This document shows, piece after piece, positions 17,326 to 25,895 of a stretch of 64,000 bases of DNA. Where the stretch lies: the NCBI RefSeq assembly GCF_002210095.1, contig NZ_AQQR01000006.1, positions 1 through 64,000 of the forward strand. Direction: 5' to 3'. This DNA is from Marinibacterium profundimaris. GTDB lineage: Bacteria > Pseudomonadota > Alphaproteobacteria > Rhodobacterales > Rhodobacteraceae. How positions within the stretch are numbered: the first letter of the stretch is position 1; every line of letters begins with the position of its first letter. Made by a program: the position numbers and the translations under genes. The notes under the pieces are model-generated. The model was not told the DNA's origin. It was given only the letters and a program-made list of their open reading frames with translations, and did no database searches.

Positions 17326-17889
17326 ATGCCAAAGATCAATGGCAACGAGATCCGTCCGGGCAACGTGCTGGAGCACAACGGCGGCCTCTGGGCCGCTGTG
17401 AAGGTGGATCACGTCAAGCCCGGCAAGGGCGGTGCCTTCGCCCAGGTCGAGCTGCGCAACCTGCGCAACGGCTCCAAGCTGAACGAACGTTTCCGCAGCG
17501 CCGACAAGGTCGAGCGCGTCCGGCTGGAACAGAAGGACATGCAGTTTCTCTACGAAACCGACGGCATGCTGACCTTCATGGATACCGAGACCTACGACCA
17601 GGTCGAGCTGCCCGCCGAGCTTCTGGGCGATCGCCGCCCGTTCCTGCAGGACGGCATGACCATCGTGGTCGAGTTCCACGAGGAAGAGGCGCTGAACGCC
17701 ACCGTGCCGCAGAAGGTGACCTGCAAGATCGTCGAGACCGAGCCCGTCGTGAAGGGCCAGACCGCGGCCAACAGCTTCAAGCCGGCGGTTCTGGACAACG
17801 GCGTGAAGGTCATGGTGCCGCCTTTCGTGGGGCAGGACGAGGACATCATCGTCAACACCGAGACCATGGAATATTCCGAACGCGCCTGA
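17326..17889 (+). CDS. efp: Translation elongation factor P
   Basis: A 187-residue EF-P with the three beta-barrel domains of the family. EF-P binds between the P and E sites of the ribosome and relieves stalling at polyproline. The tip loop of domain I reads [10 protein letters not shown], where the second Lys is the residue modified (lysylated or otherwise) in many bacteria. No epmA/epmB or earP gene is nearby. The start at 17326 gives the usual [11 protein letters not shown]-terminus. Length is exactly as expected. Confidence 0.97.
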   Translation: MPKINGNEIRPGNVLEHNGGLWAAVKVDHVKPGKGGAFAQVELRNLRNGSKLNERFRSADKVERVRLEQKDMQFLYETDGMLTFMDTETYDQVELPAELLGDRRPFLQDGMTIVVEFHEEEALNATVPQKVTCKIVETEPVVKGQTAANSFKPAVLDNGVKVMVPPFVGQDEDIIVNTETMEYSERA

Positions 17890-17942
17890 GGCGGGGCCGG
17901 CGCGCCGCGGCTGGACGTGGCGCGGGGCGGATGCCGGATGTT

Positions 17943-18005
17943 GGGGGCGCTGCCCCCGTCCTCCGTCGGAGGACTCCCCCGGAGGTATTTGGGCCAAGAA
18001 GAAGC
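17943..18005 (+). repeat. Structured intergenic repeat, full copy A
   Basis: The copy contains hairpin 1 GGGGGC-gct-GCCCCC (17943-17957) and hairpin 2 GTCCTCC-gtc-GGAGGAC (17958-17974). Then come the short palindrome CTCC-CCC-GGAG and the tail GGTATTTGGGCCAAGAAGAAG. It lies just after efp in the convergent gap with the ABC transmembrane gene. Other full copies are at 18111, 23195 (reverse), 29454 and 40219. Confidence 0.85.
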
Positions 18006-18110
18006 AGGGGCGGGGTGCCCCGAGGCCGGCGGTCCGACTGGGGGCGCCGGTTTCTTTTTGCGCGGTTCGTGGTTAACGGGCGACGTGGTTGTGGGGGTCG
18101 ACCGGGGATC

Positions 18111-18175
18111 GGGGGCGCTGCCCCCCTCCGCCCGGGGGGCGGAGTCCCCCGGAGGTATTTGGGCCAAGAAGAAGC
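18111..18175 (+). repeat. Structured intergenic repeat, full copy B
   Basis: Same layout as the copy 170 bp upstream. Hairpin 1 is identical. Hairpin 2 is CTCCGCCC-ggg-GGGCGGAG (18126-18144), a different sequence that keeps pairing. The tail GGAGGTATTTGGGCCAAGAAGAAGC is identical. The two copies are direct repeats. No gene lies in the 311-bp gap (17890-18200) holding them. Confidence 0.85.
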
Positions 18176-18200
18176 ATGGACCTGGGTGGGGCGGGGCGCG

Positions 18201-19148
18201 TCAGGTGCCGGTGGGCGCGTCGCGGTGCATGGGCGTGCCGGGGCGGGGCATGGCGACGTCCTTGAGAAGTTCGTATTTAACGCGGGTCGCGCTGATCTGG
18301 CGGTAGAAGGCGATCAGGAAGCTCGTCGGGCCCTGCAGCCGCGACAGGCCCATCACCGCGGCCACCACCGTACCCACGTCCGTCTCGCCCTTCAGCACGT
18401 ACCAGCCGCCCAGCAACAGCACGCCGACGGTGCCCGCGCCGGTGATCGCGCTGATCGCGAACTTGGTCGAGAGCTTCCATATGAACATCGACCGGCGCGT
18501 CGCGTAGATCCCGTCGAAGGCGCCCAGAACATCCGCGTTCTCGTGGTCCAGGTCGTCCTTCACGATGTCCGAGGTCGACCGCCGCAGGATCCGCACGCGT
18601 TCGGCCACGTGGCGGTTCACCACCCGCTGGGTCGACAGCACCAGCACCACCTGCGGCGCCATGATGGCCAGCGCGATCACGCCCAGGATCGGTTCGGCCG
18701 TGGCGATGTAGCCCACCACCGAGATCATCGTCCCGATCTGCATCACCGGCTCGGAATAGGCGCTGCCGGCGAACTTGCCCAGCTCCTCCGCCTCGGCCGA
18801 GATCATCGTCGACACCGTCCCGGTGCTCAGCTCGCTGTCGCGCCCGGTCTCCAGCGCCGTGCCGTAGATCCGCTGGCGCAGCAACCGCGTCGTGTCCTCG
18901 CCCAGGAGGTTGGCGCCGAAGCCCGCCGCCCATTTCAGGGCGAGGCTCAGCAGGATCACCCCCATCATCTCGGCGCAGAGCCGCAGCAGCCCGGGAAAGT
19001 GGATTTCGGAGGCGGTGAGCTCGTTGATGATGTCCTTCTGGTAGCTCAGCGGCACCGCCGCCAGCGCCGCGATCGCCGCGGACAGGAGGATGAGAATCAC
19101 CTGGCGCCCCGCGCTGACCCGCCAGATCGCGGCATACATTTCCAGCAT
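18201..19148 (-). CDS. Stand-alone ABC-exporter transmembrane domain protein (no ATPase domain)
   Basis: A 315-residue protein that resembles the type I exporter transmembrane domain (six helices). Predicted helices lie at about residues 18-38, 55-75, 135-175 and 250-285. It has coupling-helix-like features such as G-R-D-S-E-L-S-T-G-T-V-S-T-M-I-S-A-E-A-E-E-L. It stops where the nucleotide-binding domain would begin, and no Walker motif or ATPase gene is adjacent. ATG 19146-19148 is used. It may pair with an ATPase encoded elsewhere, or be a domain that lost its partner; there is no frame remnant of an ATPase downstream, where the structured repeats begin. It is divergent from the caspase gene. 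Confidence 0.75.
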   Translation of the reverse strand: MLEMYAAIWRVSAGRQVILILLSAAIAALAAVPLSYQKDIINELTASEIHFPGLLRLCAEMMGVILLSLALKWAAGFGANLLGEDTTRLLRQRIYGTALETGRDSELSTGTVSTMISAEAEELGKFAGSAYSEPVMQIGTMISVVGYIATAEPILGVIALAIMAPQVVLVLSTQRVVNRHVAERVRILRRSTSDIVKDDLDHENADVLGAFDGIYATRRSMFIWKLSTKFAISAITGAGTVGVLLLGGWYVLKGETDVGTVVAAVMGLSRLQGPTSFLIAFYRQISATRVKYELLKDVAMPRPGTPMHRDAPTGT

Positions 19149-19314
19149 TCTGCGGTCCCCGGTCTCTTGAATCCGGCCTCTTTTTGCCCCCGGTCCCCCG
19201 CGGGCGCAAGATGACGGGGGCGAAGGGGGCAGATCGCGTCGCCAAACGGTGACAGGCACGGATCCGCTCGTGTAGCCTTACTCCGGGTCCAGTGTTCTTT
19301 GTACCGGGTTGGAC

Positions 19315-20613
19315 ATGACTGGGATACGAGTGGTTCTTTTTTGCCTGTTCTGCGCCCTGGCCGTGCTGACCGCGGGACCGGGGCAGGCCAAGCGCCTGGC
19401 ACTGGTGATCGGTGTCGATGCCTACCAGAACGTCACCCCCCTGCAGAAGGCGGCCAACGACGCCCGCGCCGTGGGCCACGCGCTGCAGCGGTCGGGGTTC
19501 GAGGTTCTCAGCCGCATCGACCCCTCGCGGACCGAGTTCCTGCTGGCGCTCAACGACCTTTACAACCGCATCGATCCGGGGGACGAGGTCGTCTTCTTCT
19601 TTGCCGGCCACGGCGTGCAGCTGGACGGGCGCAACCGCCTGCTGCCCGCCAACGTGCCCCAGGTCGCCCCGGGGAACGAGCTGCTGCTGGAAGAAGACAG
19701 CTTTGCCGCCGACCAGATCATGGAGCGCATCCAGCAGCGCGGCGCGCGGCTGACCTTCATGATCCTGGACGCCTGCCGCAACAATCCCTTCCCGACCCAG
19801 GGCCAGCGCAGCGTCGGCGGCGCGCGGGGTCTTGCGCGGATGGAACCGGCCGAGGGCGCCTTCATCCTCTATTCCGCCGGCGCGGGGCAGACCGCGCTGG
19901 ACCGGCTCTCGAATGCCGACAGCGATCCCAACTCGGTCTTCACCCGGTCGCTGCTGCCGCTGATGGAACAGCCCGGCCTGGCGCTGCCGACGCTCGCCCG
20001 CAAGGTCCGCGACGATGTGCGCGAACTGGCGCGCTCGGTGAACCACAACCAGTTCCCGGCCTATTACGATCAGCTCTCGGGCGATTTCTACATCCGTCCC
20101 GGAACGGCGGATCCCGACCGGGGGGCCTTCAGCGTGACGGCCAGCCCGGCGCCGCCGCCCGCCGATCCGCCCGCGCCGGGCGATCCCTGCGCCGGGGCCG
20201 AGGGCATGTGGACCATCATCCAGACCAGCGAGAGCCAGACCGTTTTCGAGGAATTCCGAAAGCGCTACGGCGAATGCGGCATCTACTCGGCCCTGGCCCT
20301 GGAGCAGCTGAACCGGCTCAAGGGCGGCATCGCCAGCAGCCCCGCCGACAGCACGGCGCAGACCCGGCCCGTCGCCGCCGCCCCGCCACAGCCTGTCCGC
20401 CCGGCGGCCCCGGTGCCATCGGGGGACGCCTGTTTCGACCTGTGGTACCAGCGGAACGCGGTTTTCCAGGCCTACGGCTATTGTTTCCAGACCGAAAAGG
20501 CGAAACGCTATTTCGACACCAGCGCCTGCAGCACCCGCTCGCCCCGCCTGTCGGCGGCGGACCTGAGCCGGGTCGAAGCCATCCGCGCCAGGGAACGGGC
20601 CGCGGGATGCTGA
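19315..20613 (+). CDS. Secreted caspase-family peptidase with a C-terminal YARHG domain
   Basis: A 432-residue protein. A signal peptide spans about residues 1-25 (ending G-Q-A-K), so it should be exported. Next is a caspase/C14 p20-like domain (about 27-255) with the catalytic dyad His in F-F-A-G-H-G (about residue 99) and Cys in D-A-C-R-N-N-P-F (about 154). A Pro/Ala-rich linker leads to a C-terminal YARHG-like module (about 370-432), with C-F-D-L-W-Y-Q-R-N and Y-G-Y-C-F. Bacterial caspase-like proteins with the R-N-N-P-F motif are common in alphaproteobacteria; their substrates are unknown. ATG 19315 is preferred over a TTG two codons earlier. Its 3' end overlaps the next peptidase gene by 7 bp. 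Confidence 0.85.
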   Translation: MTGIRVVLFCLFCALAVLTAGPGQAKRLALVIGVDAYQNVTPLQKAANDARAVGHALQRSGFEVLSRIDPSRTEFLLALNDLYNRIDPGDEVVFFFAGHGVQLDGRNRLLPANVPQVAPGNELLLEEDSFAADQIMERIQQRGARLTFMILDACRNNPFPTQGQRSVGGARGLARMEPAEGAFILYSAGAGQTALDRLSNADSDPNSVFTRSLLPLMEQPGLALPTLARKVRDDVRELARSVNHNQFPAYYDQLSGDFYIRPGTADPDRGAFSVTASPAPPPADPPAPGDPCAGAEGMWTIIQTSESQTVFEEFRKRYGECGIYSALALEQLNRLKGGIASSPADSTAQTRPVAAAPPQPVRPAAPVPSGDACFDLWYQRNAVFQAYGYCFQTEKAKRYFDTSACSTRSPRLSAADLSRVEAIRARERAAGC

Positions 20614-21443
20614 ATGCCATCGTCCGCTGCGCCCTGCTGCTGGGCCTCGCGGCGCCGGTCGCGGCCTCGGATTGCACGGCGCGCGATTTCCTCGGCCTGA
20701 CGCTGCCCGACAGCCCGGGGCGCCCCGCCATCGCCATCGCGCTCGAGACCGCCTATCCCGGCCTTTATGTCGACGAGGGGCAGGGCAATGTCCACATGCC
20801 CGACGGCTCCACCGTGCTGCCTCTGGGCGGCGTGACCGGGCGCGACCCGGCCCAGCGGCTCGACAGTCCCACGATCGCGGAACAGTTCTTCTATACCTAC
20901 CCGCTGGCCTTCGACCTTGGACCGCGGCAGGTGCCCTGGACCGATCCGGGCCGCCTGCGCAACCCGGCCTTCTTCGAGGCGCTGTACTACAGCACGCAGG
21001 CCGAGGCCGCGGCCGACATGCGCCGCGTCACCTACGCCCCCACCGGCACGCGCTTCGTGCTGGGCGACCGCACCTGCGCGGCGACGCAGCTGGACGCCGC
21101 GCTGCGCGACATCGCGGGGCAGGGGATCGATTACAGCCGCTTCTTCCGCAACGTCGGCGGCAGCTTCAACTGGCGCCGCATCGCGGGTACCGACCGGCTC
21201 AGCGCGCACAGCTTCGGCATCGCGCTGGACCTGAACGCGGACCTGGGCGGCTACTGGCGCTGGTCCGGCGCCGCGCCGGGGGCGGCGCAGCGCTACGACA
21301 ACCAGATCCCCGAAGGCATCGTCGCGGCGCTGGAACGCTATGGGTTCGTCTGGGGCGGCAAGTGGCACCATTTCGACGGCATGCATTTCGAATACCGCCC
21401 CGAGCTGATCCTGCACGCCCGGCTGTCCGGGGACCGCGCCTGA
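20607..21443 (+). CDS. Periplasmic M15-like (VanY/LAS-type) peptidase
   Basis: A 278-residue protein with a signal peptide (about 1-20, V-A-A-S-D). The C-terminal part has the LAS metallopeptidase zinc motifs. S-A-H-S-F-G-I-A-L-D-L-N supplies the first His and Asp, and K-W-H-H-F-D-G-M-H-F-E-Y supplies the Trp-His and last His. Such enzymes cut D-Ala-D-Ala or L-Ala-D-Glu bonds in peptidoglycan. The N-terminal 130 residues are not recognised and look like an added domain (F-F-Y-T-Y-P-L motif). The gene overlaps the caspase-family gene by 7 bp, so the two exported peptidases are co-translated. Confidence 0.82.
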   Translation: MLNAIVRCALLLGLAAPVAASDCTARDFLGLTLPDSPGRPAIAIALETAYPGLYVDEGQGNVHMPDGSTVLPLGGVTGRDPAQRLDSPTIAEQFFYTYPLAFDLGPRQVPWTDPGRLRNPAFFEALYYSTQAEAAADMRRVTYAPTGTRFVLGDRTCAATQLDAALRDIAGQGIDYSRFFRNVGGSFNWRRIAGTDRLSAHSFGIALDLNADLGGYWRWSGAAPGAAQRYDNQIPEGIVAALERYGFVWGGKWHHFDGMHFEYRPELILHARLSGDRA

Positions 21444-21458
21444 GCGGCCCCCGCAAGG

Positions 21459-22223
21459 TCACGCAACCGGATCCAGGCTGACCCGTGCGTCGCCGGCCTG
21501 CATCTCCGGCGCCACGCGGTCAAAGCGCAGGTAGGCGATGCCCTTGTCCCCGGCGGTGCTCAGCAGCGTGCCGGCGGCCTTCTCTCCGGCCAGGATCTCG
21601 GTGCCCGGCGCGGCCTGGCCGGCGACGGCGACCCGGGCCAGGCCCTTGCGCAGCTCGGTCTTGTGCTTCATCCGCGCGGTAACCTCCTGGCCCACGTAAC
21701 ACCCCTTGCGGAAATCCACGCCGTTGAGCCGTTCGAACCCGGCCTCCAGGATGAAGGTGTCGGGCGTCAGCTCGATACCCGTTTCGGGGATGCAATGGGC
21801 GACGCGCAGCGCGGTCCAGTCGGTGCCATCGTCGCTCTCGGGCGCCTCGGAGTAGGCCCGCCACCCCAGCGCCGCGTGGCGCGGGTCGCGGAACGCGCCC
21901 TCGGGCGCCGGCCCGGTGCCGCGCTGCACCTGCAACCCGCTGTCGGAAATCGCGACATCGGCGCGCAGCTTGTACATGCTCAGCCGTTTGGCCAGCGCGT
22001 CGGCCAGGGCCTCGTCCACGTCCAGCAGGATCGCGCCGCCCTGCCGGGCCAGGAAGAAATCGGCGATGTACTTGCCCTGCGGCGTCAGCAGCGCGGCATA
22101 GACAAGCCCGCCGCCGTCCCCGGTCTGATCCGGGTCGAGGCGGCTGATGTCATTGGTGACGAGGCCCTGCAGAAACTCCTCGGCCTCGGAGCCGGTGATT
22201 TGGAATACGCGTCGTGAGGGCAT
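21459..22223 (-). CDS. ygfZ: YgfZ/GcvT-like folate-binding protein
   Basis: A 254-residue member of the YgfZ (Iba57-like) family, which uses tetrahydrofolate and helps build or repair Fe-S clusters in certain enzymes. The hallmark K-G-C-Y-V-G-Q-E motif is present (about residues 185-192) with its essential Cys. The N-terminus F-L-Q-G-L-V-T-N-D is also typical. ATG 22221-22223 is supported by AAGGA about 6-7 bp before it. It converges on the M15-like peptidase gene and is divergent from the glycosyltransferase gene. Confidence 0.92.
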   Translation of the reverse strand: MPSRRVFQITGSEAEEFLQGLVTNDISRLDPDQTGDGGGLVYAALLTPQGKYIADFFLARQGGAILLDVDEALADALAKRLSMYKLRADVAISDSGLQVQRGTGPAPEGAFRDPRHAALGWRAYSEAPESDDGTDWTALRVAHCIPETGIELTPDTFILEAGFERLNGVDFRKGCYVGQEVTARMKHKTELRKGLARVAVAGQAAPGTEILAGEKAAGTLLSTAGDKGIAYLRFDRVAPEMQAGDARVSLDPVA

Positions 22224-22319
22224 CTTGGGATCCTTGTTCCACGGCCGCCCGGGTCGGCGGCGATCTTGTGTCTGGCTGCCGTTGATATAGGTATGCGCAG
22301 GCCGCACCCTAACCGAGAG

Positions 22320-23015
22320 ATGCCATTGACCGCCACGCTCAGCATCGTCATTCCGACGCTTGACGCGGAAAAACACCTGCCGAGGTGTCTCGACAGCCTG
22401 ATCGAAGGGCTGACGGCTGGGCTGATCCGCGACCTGGTGATCACCGACGGGGGCTCGTCGGATACCACCCGCGACATGGCCGATGCCGCCGGGGCGACCC
22501 TGGTGACCGGCCCGGCCTCGCGCGGGGGGCAGCTGCGCCGGGGCGTGGCGGCGGCGCGCGGCGACTGGGTGTTGGTGCTGCATGCGGACACGGTGCTGTC
22601 CCACGGCTGGTCCGACATCGTGATCGACCATATCCGGGAACAGGGCGGGCCCGCCCATTTCCGCCTGGCCTTCCGCGAGAGCGGCCTGATGCCGGCGCTG
22701 GTGTCGGGCTGGGCCAACCTGCGCGCGGGGCTCTTCGCCTTGCCCTACGGCGACCAGGGCCTGCTGCTGCGCCGCGCCGACTACGACCGCGCCGGCGGCT
22801 ACCCCGACCAGCCGCTGATGGAGGACGTGGCCCTGGCCCGCGCCCTGCGCCGCTCCGGCTGTGCCATCACCCGCCTTAACGCCCGCGCAACCACCTGCGC
22901 CGAACGCTACCTGCGCGACGGCTGGATCCGCCGCGGCGCGCGCAACCTCTGGACGATGTTCCGCTACATGATCGGCACCGATCCCGAACGCCTGGCCGCC
23001 TCTTACCGGCGCTGA
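22320..23015 (+). CDS. Family 2 glycosyltransferase (TIGR04283-type)
   Basis: A 231-residue GT-A glycosyltransferase. It starts with the family core T-L-S-I-V-I-P-T-L-D-A-E. It has D-G-G-S-S-D-T-T (nucleotide-sugar binding) at about residues 44-51 and L-H-A-D-T-V as the metal-binding DXD-like motif. The later Y-G-D-Q-G-L and E-D-V motifs are catalytic-side features of the TIGR04283 group. No membrane helices are seen. The sugar and acceptor are unknown. ATG 22320 is chosen because the core begins six residues later; an ATG at 22293 is possible. Confidence 0.85.
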   Translation: MPLTATLSIVIPTLDAEKHLPRCLDSLIEGLTAGLIRDLVITDGGSSDTTRDMADAAGATLVTGPASRGGQLRRGVAAARGDWVLVLHADTVLSHGWSDIVIDHIREQGGPAHFRLAFRESGLMPALVSGWANLRAGLFALPYGDQGLLLRRADYDRAGGYPDQPLMEDVALARALRRSGCAITRLNARATTCAERYLRDGWIRRGARNLWTMFRYMIGTDPERLAASYRR

Positions 23016-23055
23016 GCACTCAGGCCACCGGCGCGTTCGTGGCGGTCGCTGTGTT

Positions 23056-23257
23056 GGAGTATTTTTACAAAGATGAAGCAGGGGACCTGTGCGCGATCCA
23101 TCCGTCCGTGCCTCTGGTCGGGTGGCGGCCCCTATTTGTCGGCTTGTACAAAACGGACAAAGCGCGGCCCGATCCTTGTACAAAACGGCCAGTTCTTCAC
23201 CTTTGGCCAAATACCTCCGGGGGAGTCGCGGCCTGCCGCGACGGGGGCAGCGCCCCC
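23056..23257. repeat. Composite repeat: half copy (+), paired TGTACA sites, full copy D (-)
   Basis: A half copy GGAGTATTTTTACAAAGATG... lies at 23056-23084. The full copy in reverse orientation occupies 23195-23257, with hairpin 2 arms GTCGCGG/CCGCGAC. Between them CTTGTACAAAACGG occurs twice (23143-23156 and 23175-23188), start to start 32 bp. This fills the convergent gap between the glycosyltransferase and ABC exporter genes. The interior matches the element at 40281-40400 in opposite orientation. Confidence 0.8.
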
Positions 23258-23305
23258 ATCCAACGGTCACATCCTGCGCCGTCACCGGCCCCGGGCGCGC
23301 GCGCC

Positions 23306-25078
23306 TCAGGTCCCCTCGTCGCGGAACTGCAGCCGGTAGAGATCGGCATAAATCCCGCCGCGTGCCAGCAGCTCCTCGTGGGTGCCCTGATCGACCACGC
23401 GGCCGTGGTCCATCACCACGATCCGGTCCGCCTCGCGCACGGTCGAGAGCCGGTGCGCGATCACCAGCGTCGTGCGCCCGCCCGAAAGCTGGTCCAGCGC
23501 CTGCTGCACCACCTTCTCCGATTGCGCGTCCAGCGCGCTGGTGGCCTCGTCCAGCAGCAGAACCGGCGCCTCGCGCAGCAGCGCCCGGGCGATCGCCACC
23601 CGCTGCCGCTGCCCGCCCGACAGGGCCGAACCGCGCGGGCCCACCATCGTGTCGAGCCCGTCGGCCAGCTGGGGCAGGAAATCGCTCACATGGGCGGCCT
23701 TCAGCACATCCTGCAGGTCGGCGTCCGAAATGTCGGTGCGGCCCAGAAGGATGTTCTCGCGCAGGGTCTCGTCGAACAGCACCGCCTCCTGGCTGACCAC
23801 CGAGAAGAGGCCGCGCAGCCCGTCGAGCGACATGTCCCGCGCCTCGATCCCGCCGATCTTCACGGTGCCCTCGGCCGGGTCCACCAGCCGGGTCAGGACA
23901 TTGAAAATGGTGGATTTCCCCGCGCCCGAGGCACCGACAAGCGCAGTGGTTTTCCCGGCCTCGGCATGCAGCGTGAGATCGCGCAGCACCGTCGTGTCGC
24001 CGTAGGAGAGCGTGACATGATCCAGCGCGATGCCGGGCAGACCCTCGGGCGGGTCCACCGGGTGCTCGGGCGAGGTCAGCGTGACCGGCGCATCCAGCAA
24101 CGCCTTGATCCGCTCCATCGCCGCCGCGGCCACCTGCCAGAGCCCGCTGATCGAGCCCAGCCGCCGGATCGGGTCGAAGGCCAGCCCCATGGCGGTGAAG
24201 AAGCTCATGAATTCGCCCACGGATTTCTCGCCCGAGATGATCTCGGACCCGCCGAAGACCAGCACGGCAAGAAAGCCCAGACCTGCGATCACGTCGACCA
24301 TGCCCGGGATCAGGGCGGACCCGAAGGAGGCGCGGACCTCGGCGCCGACATAGGCCTGCATCTTCTCGTCGAACCGGTTGGCCTGATAGCGTTCGAGCCG
24401 GTTCAGCTTTACGGGCACGATGCCGTGGAACACCTCGTCCAGCCGGGTCGCCAGCGCCGCGCCCAGGTCGCGGGCGGTCCGCGCCTGGCCGCGCACGAAG
24501 CGCTGGATCGTCGCCACCGGCAATGCCATCAGCGGCACGCCGATCAGGGTCACCGCCGTCCAGCGCCAGTCGATGCTGATCGCCACGCCCATCAGCGCAA
24601 AAAGCGAGACCGCATCGCGCCCGGTGCCGGTGACCACCGCGCGCCAGACGTCGTTGATGGAATTCACGTCGGTCTGGATCCGCTGGATCAGGAAACCGGG
24701 CGGATGGGCCAGGTGAAAGGCGCCGTCCTGCCGCATCATGTGCCTGAGGATGTCCAGCCGCAGGGCCGCGCCGGTCAGCTGCGAGATCCGGGTGAGGATG
24801 ACGCTCTTGCTGACCCCGCAGAAGGCGCGCAGCGCGAAGATCCCGGCAATGGTGACGCCCACGCTCCAGATCGCGCTGCGTTCGCCGCCGACGAAGATCT
24901 TGTCGAACATCGGCTGCATCATGTAGCTGAGCGCCCCCAGCATCGACCCCTCGATCGTCATCAGGACCATCGCCACCGCCAGCCAGCCCATGTGCGGGCG
25001 CAGGTAGCCCCGCCAGAGCCAGCGAAAGAGCTCGGGCGAGGGGGTGGTGTTGGGTTCGGGCATATCGGTCTTGCTCAT
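23306..25078 (-). CDS. MsbA-like ABC transporter, fused permease and ATPase
   Basis: A 590-residue ABC half-exporter. The transmembrane domain occupies about residues 25-330 and the ATPase about 345-585. Walker A is G-A-S-G-A-G-K-S-T, the signature L-S-G-G-Q-R-Q-R, Walker B V-L-L-L-D-E-A-T-S-A-L-D and the switch His I-A-H-R-L. It should act as a homodimer exporting lipid or drug-like compounds; MsbA-type lipid A flipping is possible but not shown by sequence alone. ATG 25078 overlaps the preceding phosphatase stop (ATGA), so the two are one operon. Confidence 0.92.
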   Translation of the reverse strand: MSKTDMPEPNTTPSPELFRWLWRGYLRPHMGWLAVAMVLMTIEGSMLGALSYMMQPMFDKIFVGGERSAIWSVGVTIAGIFALRAFCGVSKSVILTRISQLTGAALRLDILRHMMRQDGAFHLAHPPGFLIQRIQTDVNSINDVWRAVVTGTGRDAVSLFALMGVAISIDWRWTAVTLIGVPLMALPVATIQRFVRGQARTARDLGAALATRLDEVFHGIVPVKLNRLERYQANRFDEKMQAYVGAEVRASFGSALIPGMVDVIAGLGFLAVLVFGGSEIISGEKSVGEFMSFFTAMGLAFDPIRRLGSISGLWQVAAAAMERIKALLDAPVTLTSPEHPVDPPEGLPGIALDHVTLSYGDTTVLRDLTLHAEAGKTTALVGASGAGKSTIFNVLTRLVDPAEGTVKIGGIEARDMSLDGLRGLFSVVSQEAVLFDETLRENILLGRTDISDADLQDVLKAAHVSDFLPQLADGLDTMVGPRGSALSGGQRQRVAIARALLREAPVLLLDEATSALDAQSEKVVQQALDQLSGGRTTLVIAHRLSTVREADRIVVMDHGRVVDQGTHEELLARGGIYADLYRLQFRDEGT

Positions 25079-25755
25079 TCCGGGGGCTCTTTGGCGCGGA
25101 AGGCGCGGATCATCGCCTCGTTGTCGTATTCGGTGGCGATCCAGTCCTCGAAGCCGATCGGGTCGCGCGCATTGCGCGCTTCGTAGACATCGAGCGTGTA
25201 ATCGAGGATGCCCACCTTGCCATTGCGGAAATGCATGAAGCGCGGCGCCAGCATCTTGCGCGCCTCCGAGACCGGTTTGCCCTCGACCTCGATCAGGTAG
25301 ATGGCCGAGGCGAAGCCCGAGCGGTCGGCGCCGGATTTGCAATGCATCACGAAAGGCTTCTCCAGCGTTTTCATCAGGTGGATCACGTGAAGGATATCCT
25401 CGCGCACCGCGGCGCCGCGCGCCAGCAATTGCGCATCGACAAGCTCAAGGCCCAGATCCTCGCAGGCTTCCTTTTCCAGCAGGTAATGCGCCGTCTTCGT
25501 CACCCCGCGCAGGTTCAGCACGGTGCGGATGCCCATGGCCTTCATCTTCTCAAGCCGCCCGCGCGAGGGCTGGTTCGACCGGTATACCCCCGGGGCGACC
25601 TTGTAGAAGTTCGTCCAGACACGGCGGATGATCTCGTGGTCGAACCACAGGGTGTAGATCATCGCCCGGCGCCGGTGCGCGGGCGTCGACAGGTCGGTGT
25701 TGAAATACGCCCGCAGCCGCTTTTCCCAGTCTTTCAGCTGCCGTCCGAGGCGCAT
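25075..25755 (-). CDS. Tyrosine/dual-specificity protein phosphatase family protein
   Basis: A 226-residue cytoplasmic phosphatase with the CX5R loop H-C-K-S-G-A-D-R-S at residues 138-146 (catalytic Cys139, Arg145). The upstream V-Y-R-S-N-Q-P stretch and V-L-N-L-R-G are typical of the DSP-like bacterial family. The start at 25755 has AAGGGAAG just before the ATG. It is the first gene of a two-gene unit with the ABC exporter. Substrates could be protein phosphotyrosine, phosphoinositides or phospholipids; coupling to a lipid-type exporter hints at envelope lipid metabolism, which is inference. Confidence 0.85.
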   Translation of the reverse strand: MRLGRQLKDWEKRLRAYFNTDLSTPAHRRRAMIYTLWFDHEIIRRVWTNFYKVAPGVYRSNQPSRGRLEKMKAMGIRTVLNLRGVTKTAHYLLEKEACEDLGLELVDAQLLARGAAVREDILHVIHLMKTLEKPFVMHCKSGADRSGFASAIYLIEVEGKPVSEARKMLAPRFMHFRNGKVGILDYTLDVYEARNARDPIGFEDWIATEYDNEAMIRAFRAKEPPE

Positions 25756-25895
25756 GTATCTTCCCTTGCAGATCCGGTCGCATTGCTTTTGCGCAGACGG
25801 TCCCTCTTGACAAGCCATGCGTCGCCATGGCGAGCCGTGGATTGACGCCGCCGGGAAGCCCGCTAACGTGCCCGGCGCTATTACAGGAACGTTCC

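Noticed and set aside
19315-20613. Caspase-family protein as part of an anti-phage system
   Set aside because: It carries a signal peptide and YARHG-like module and has no sensor or effector partners; an envelope role fits better.
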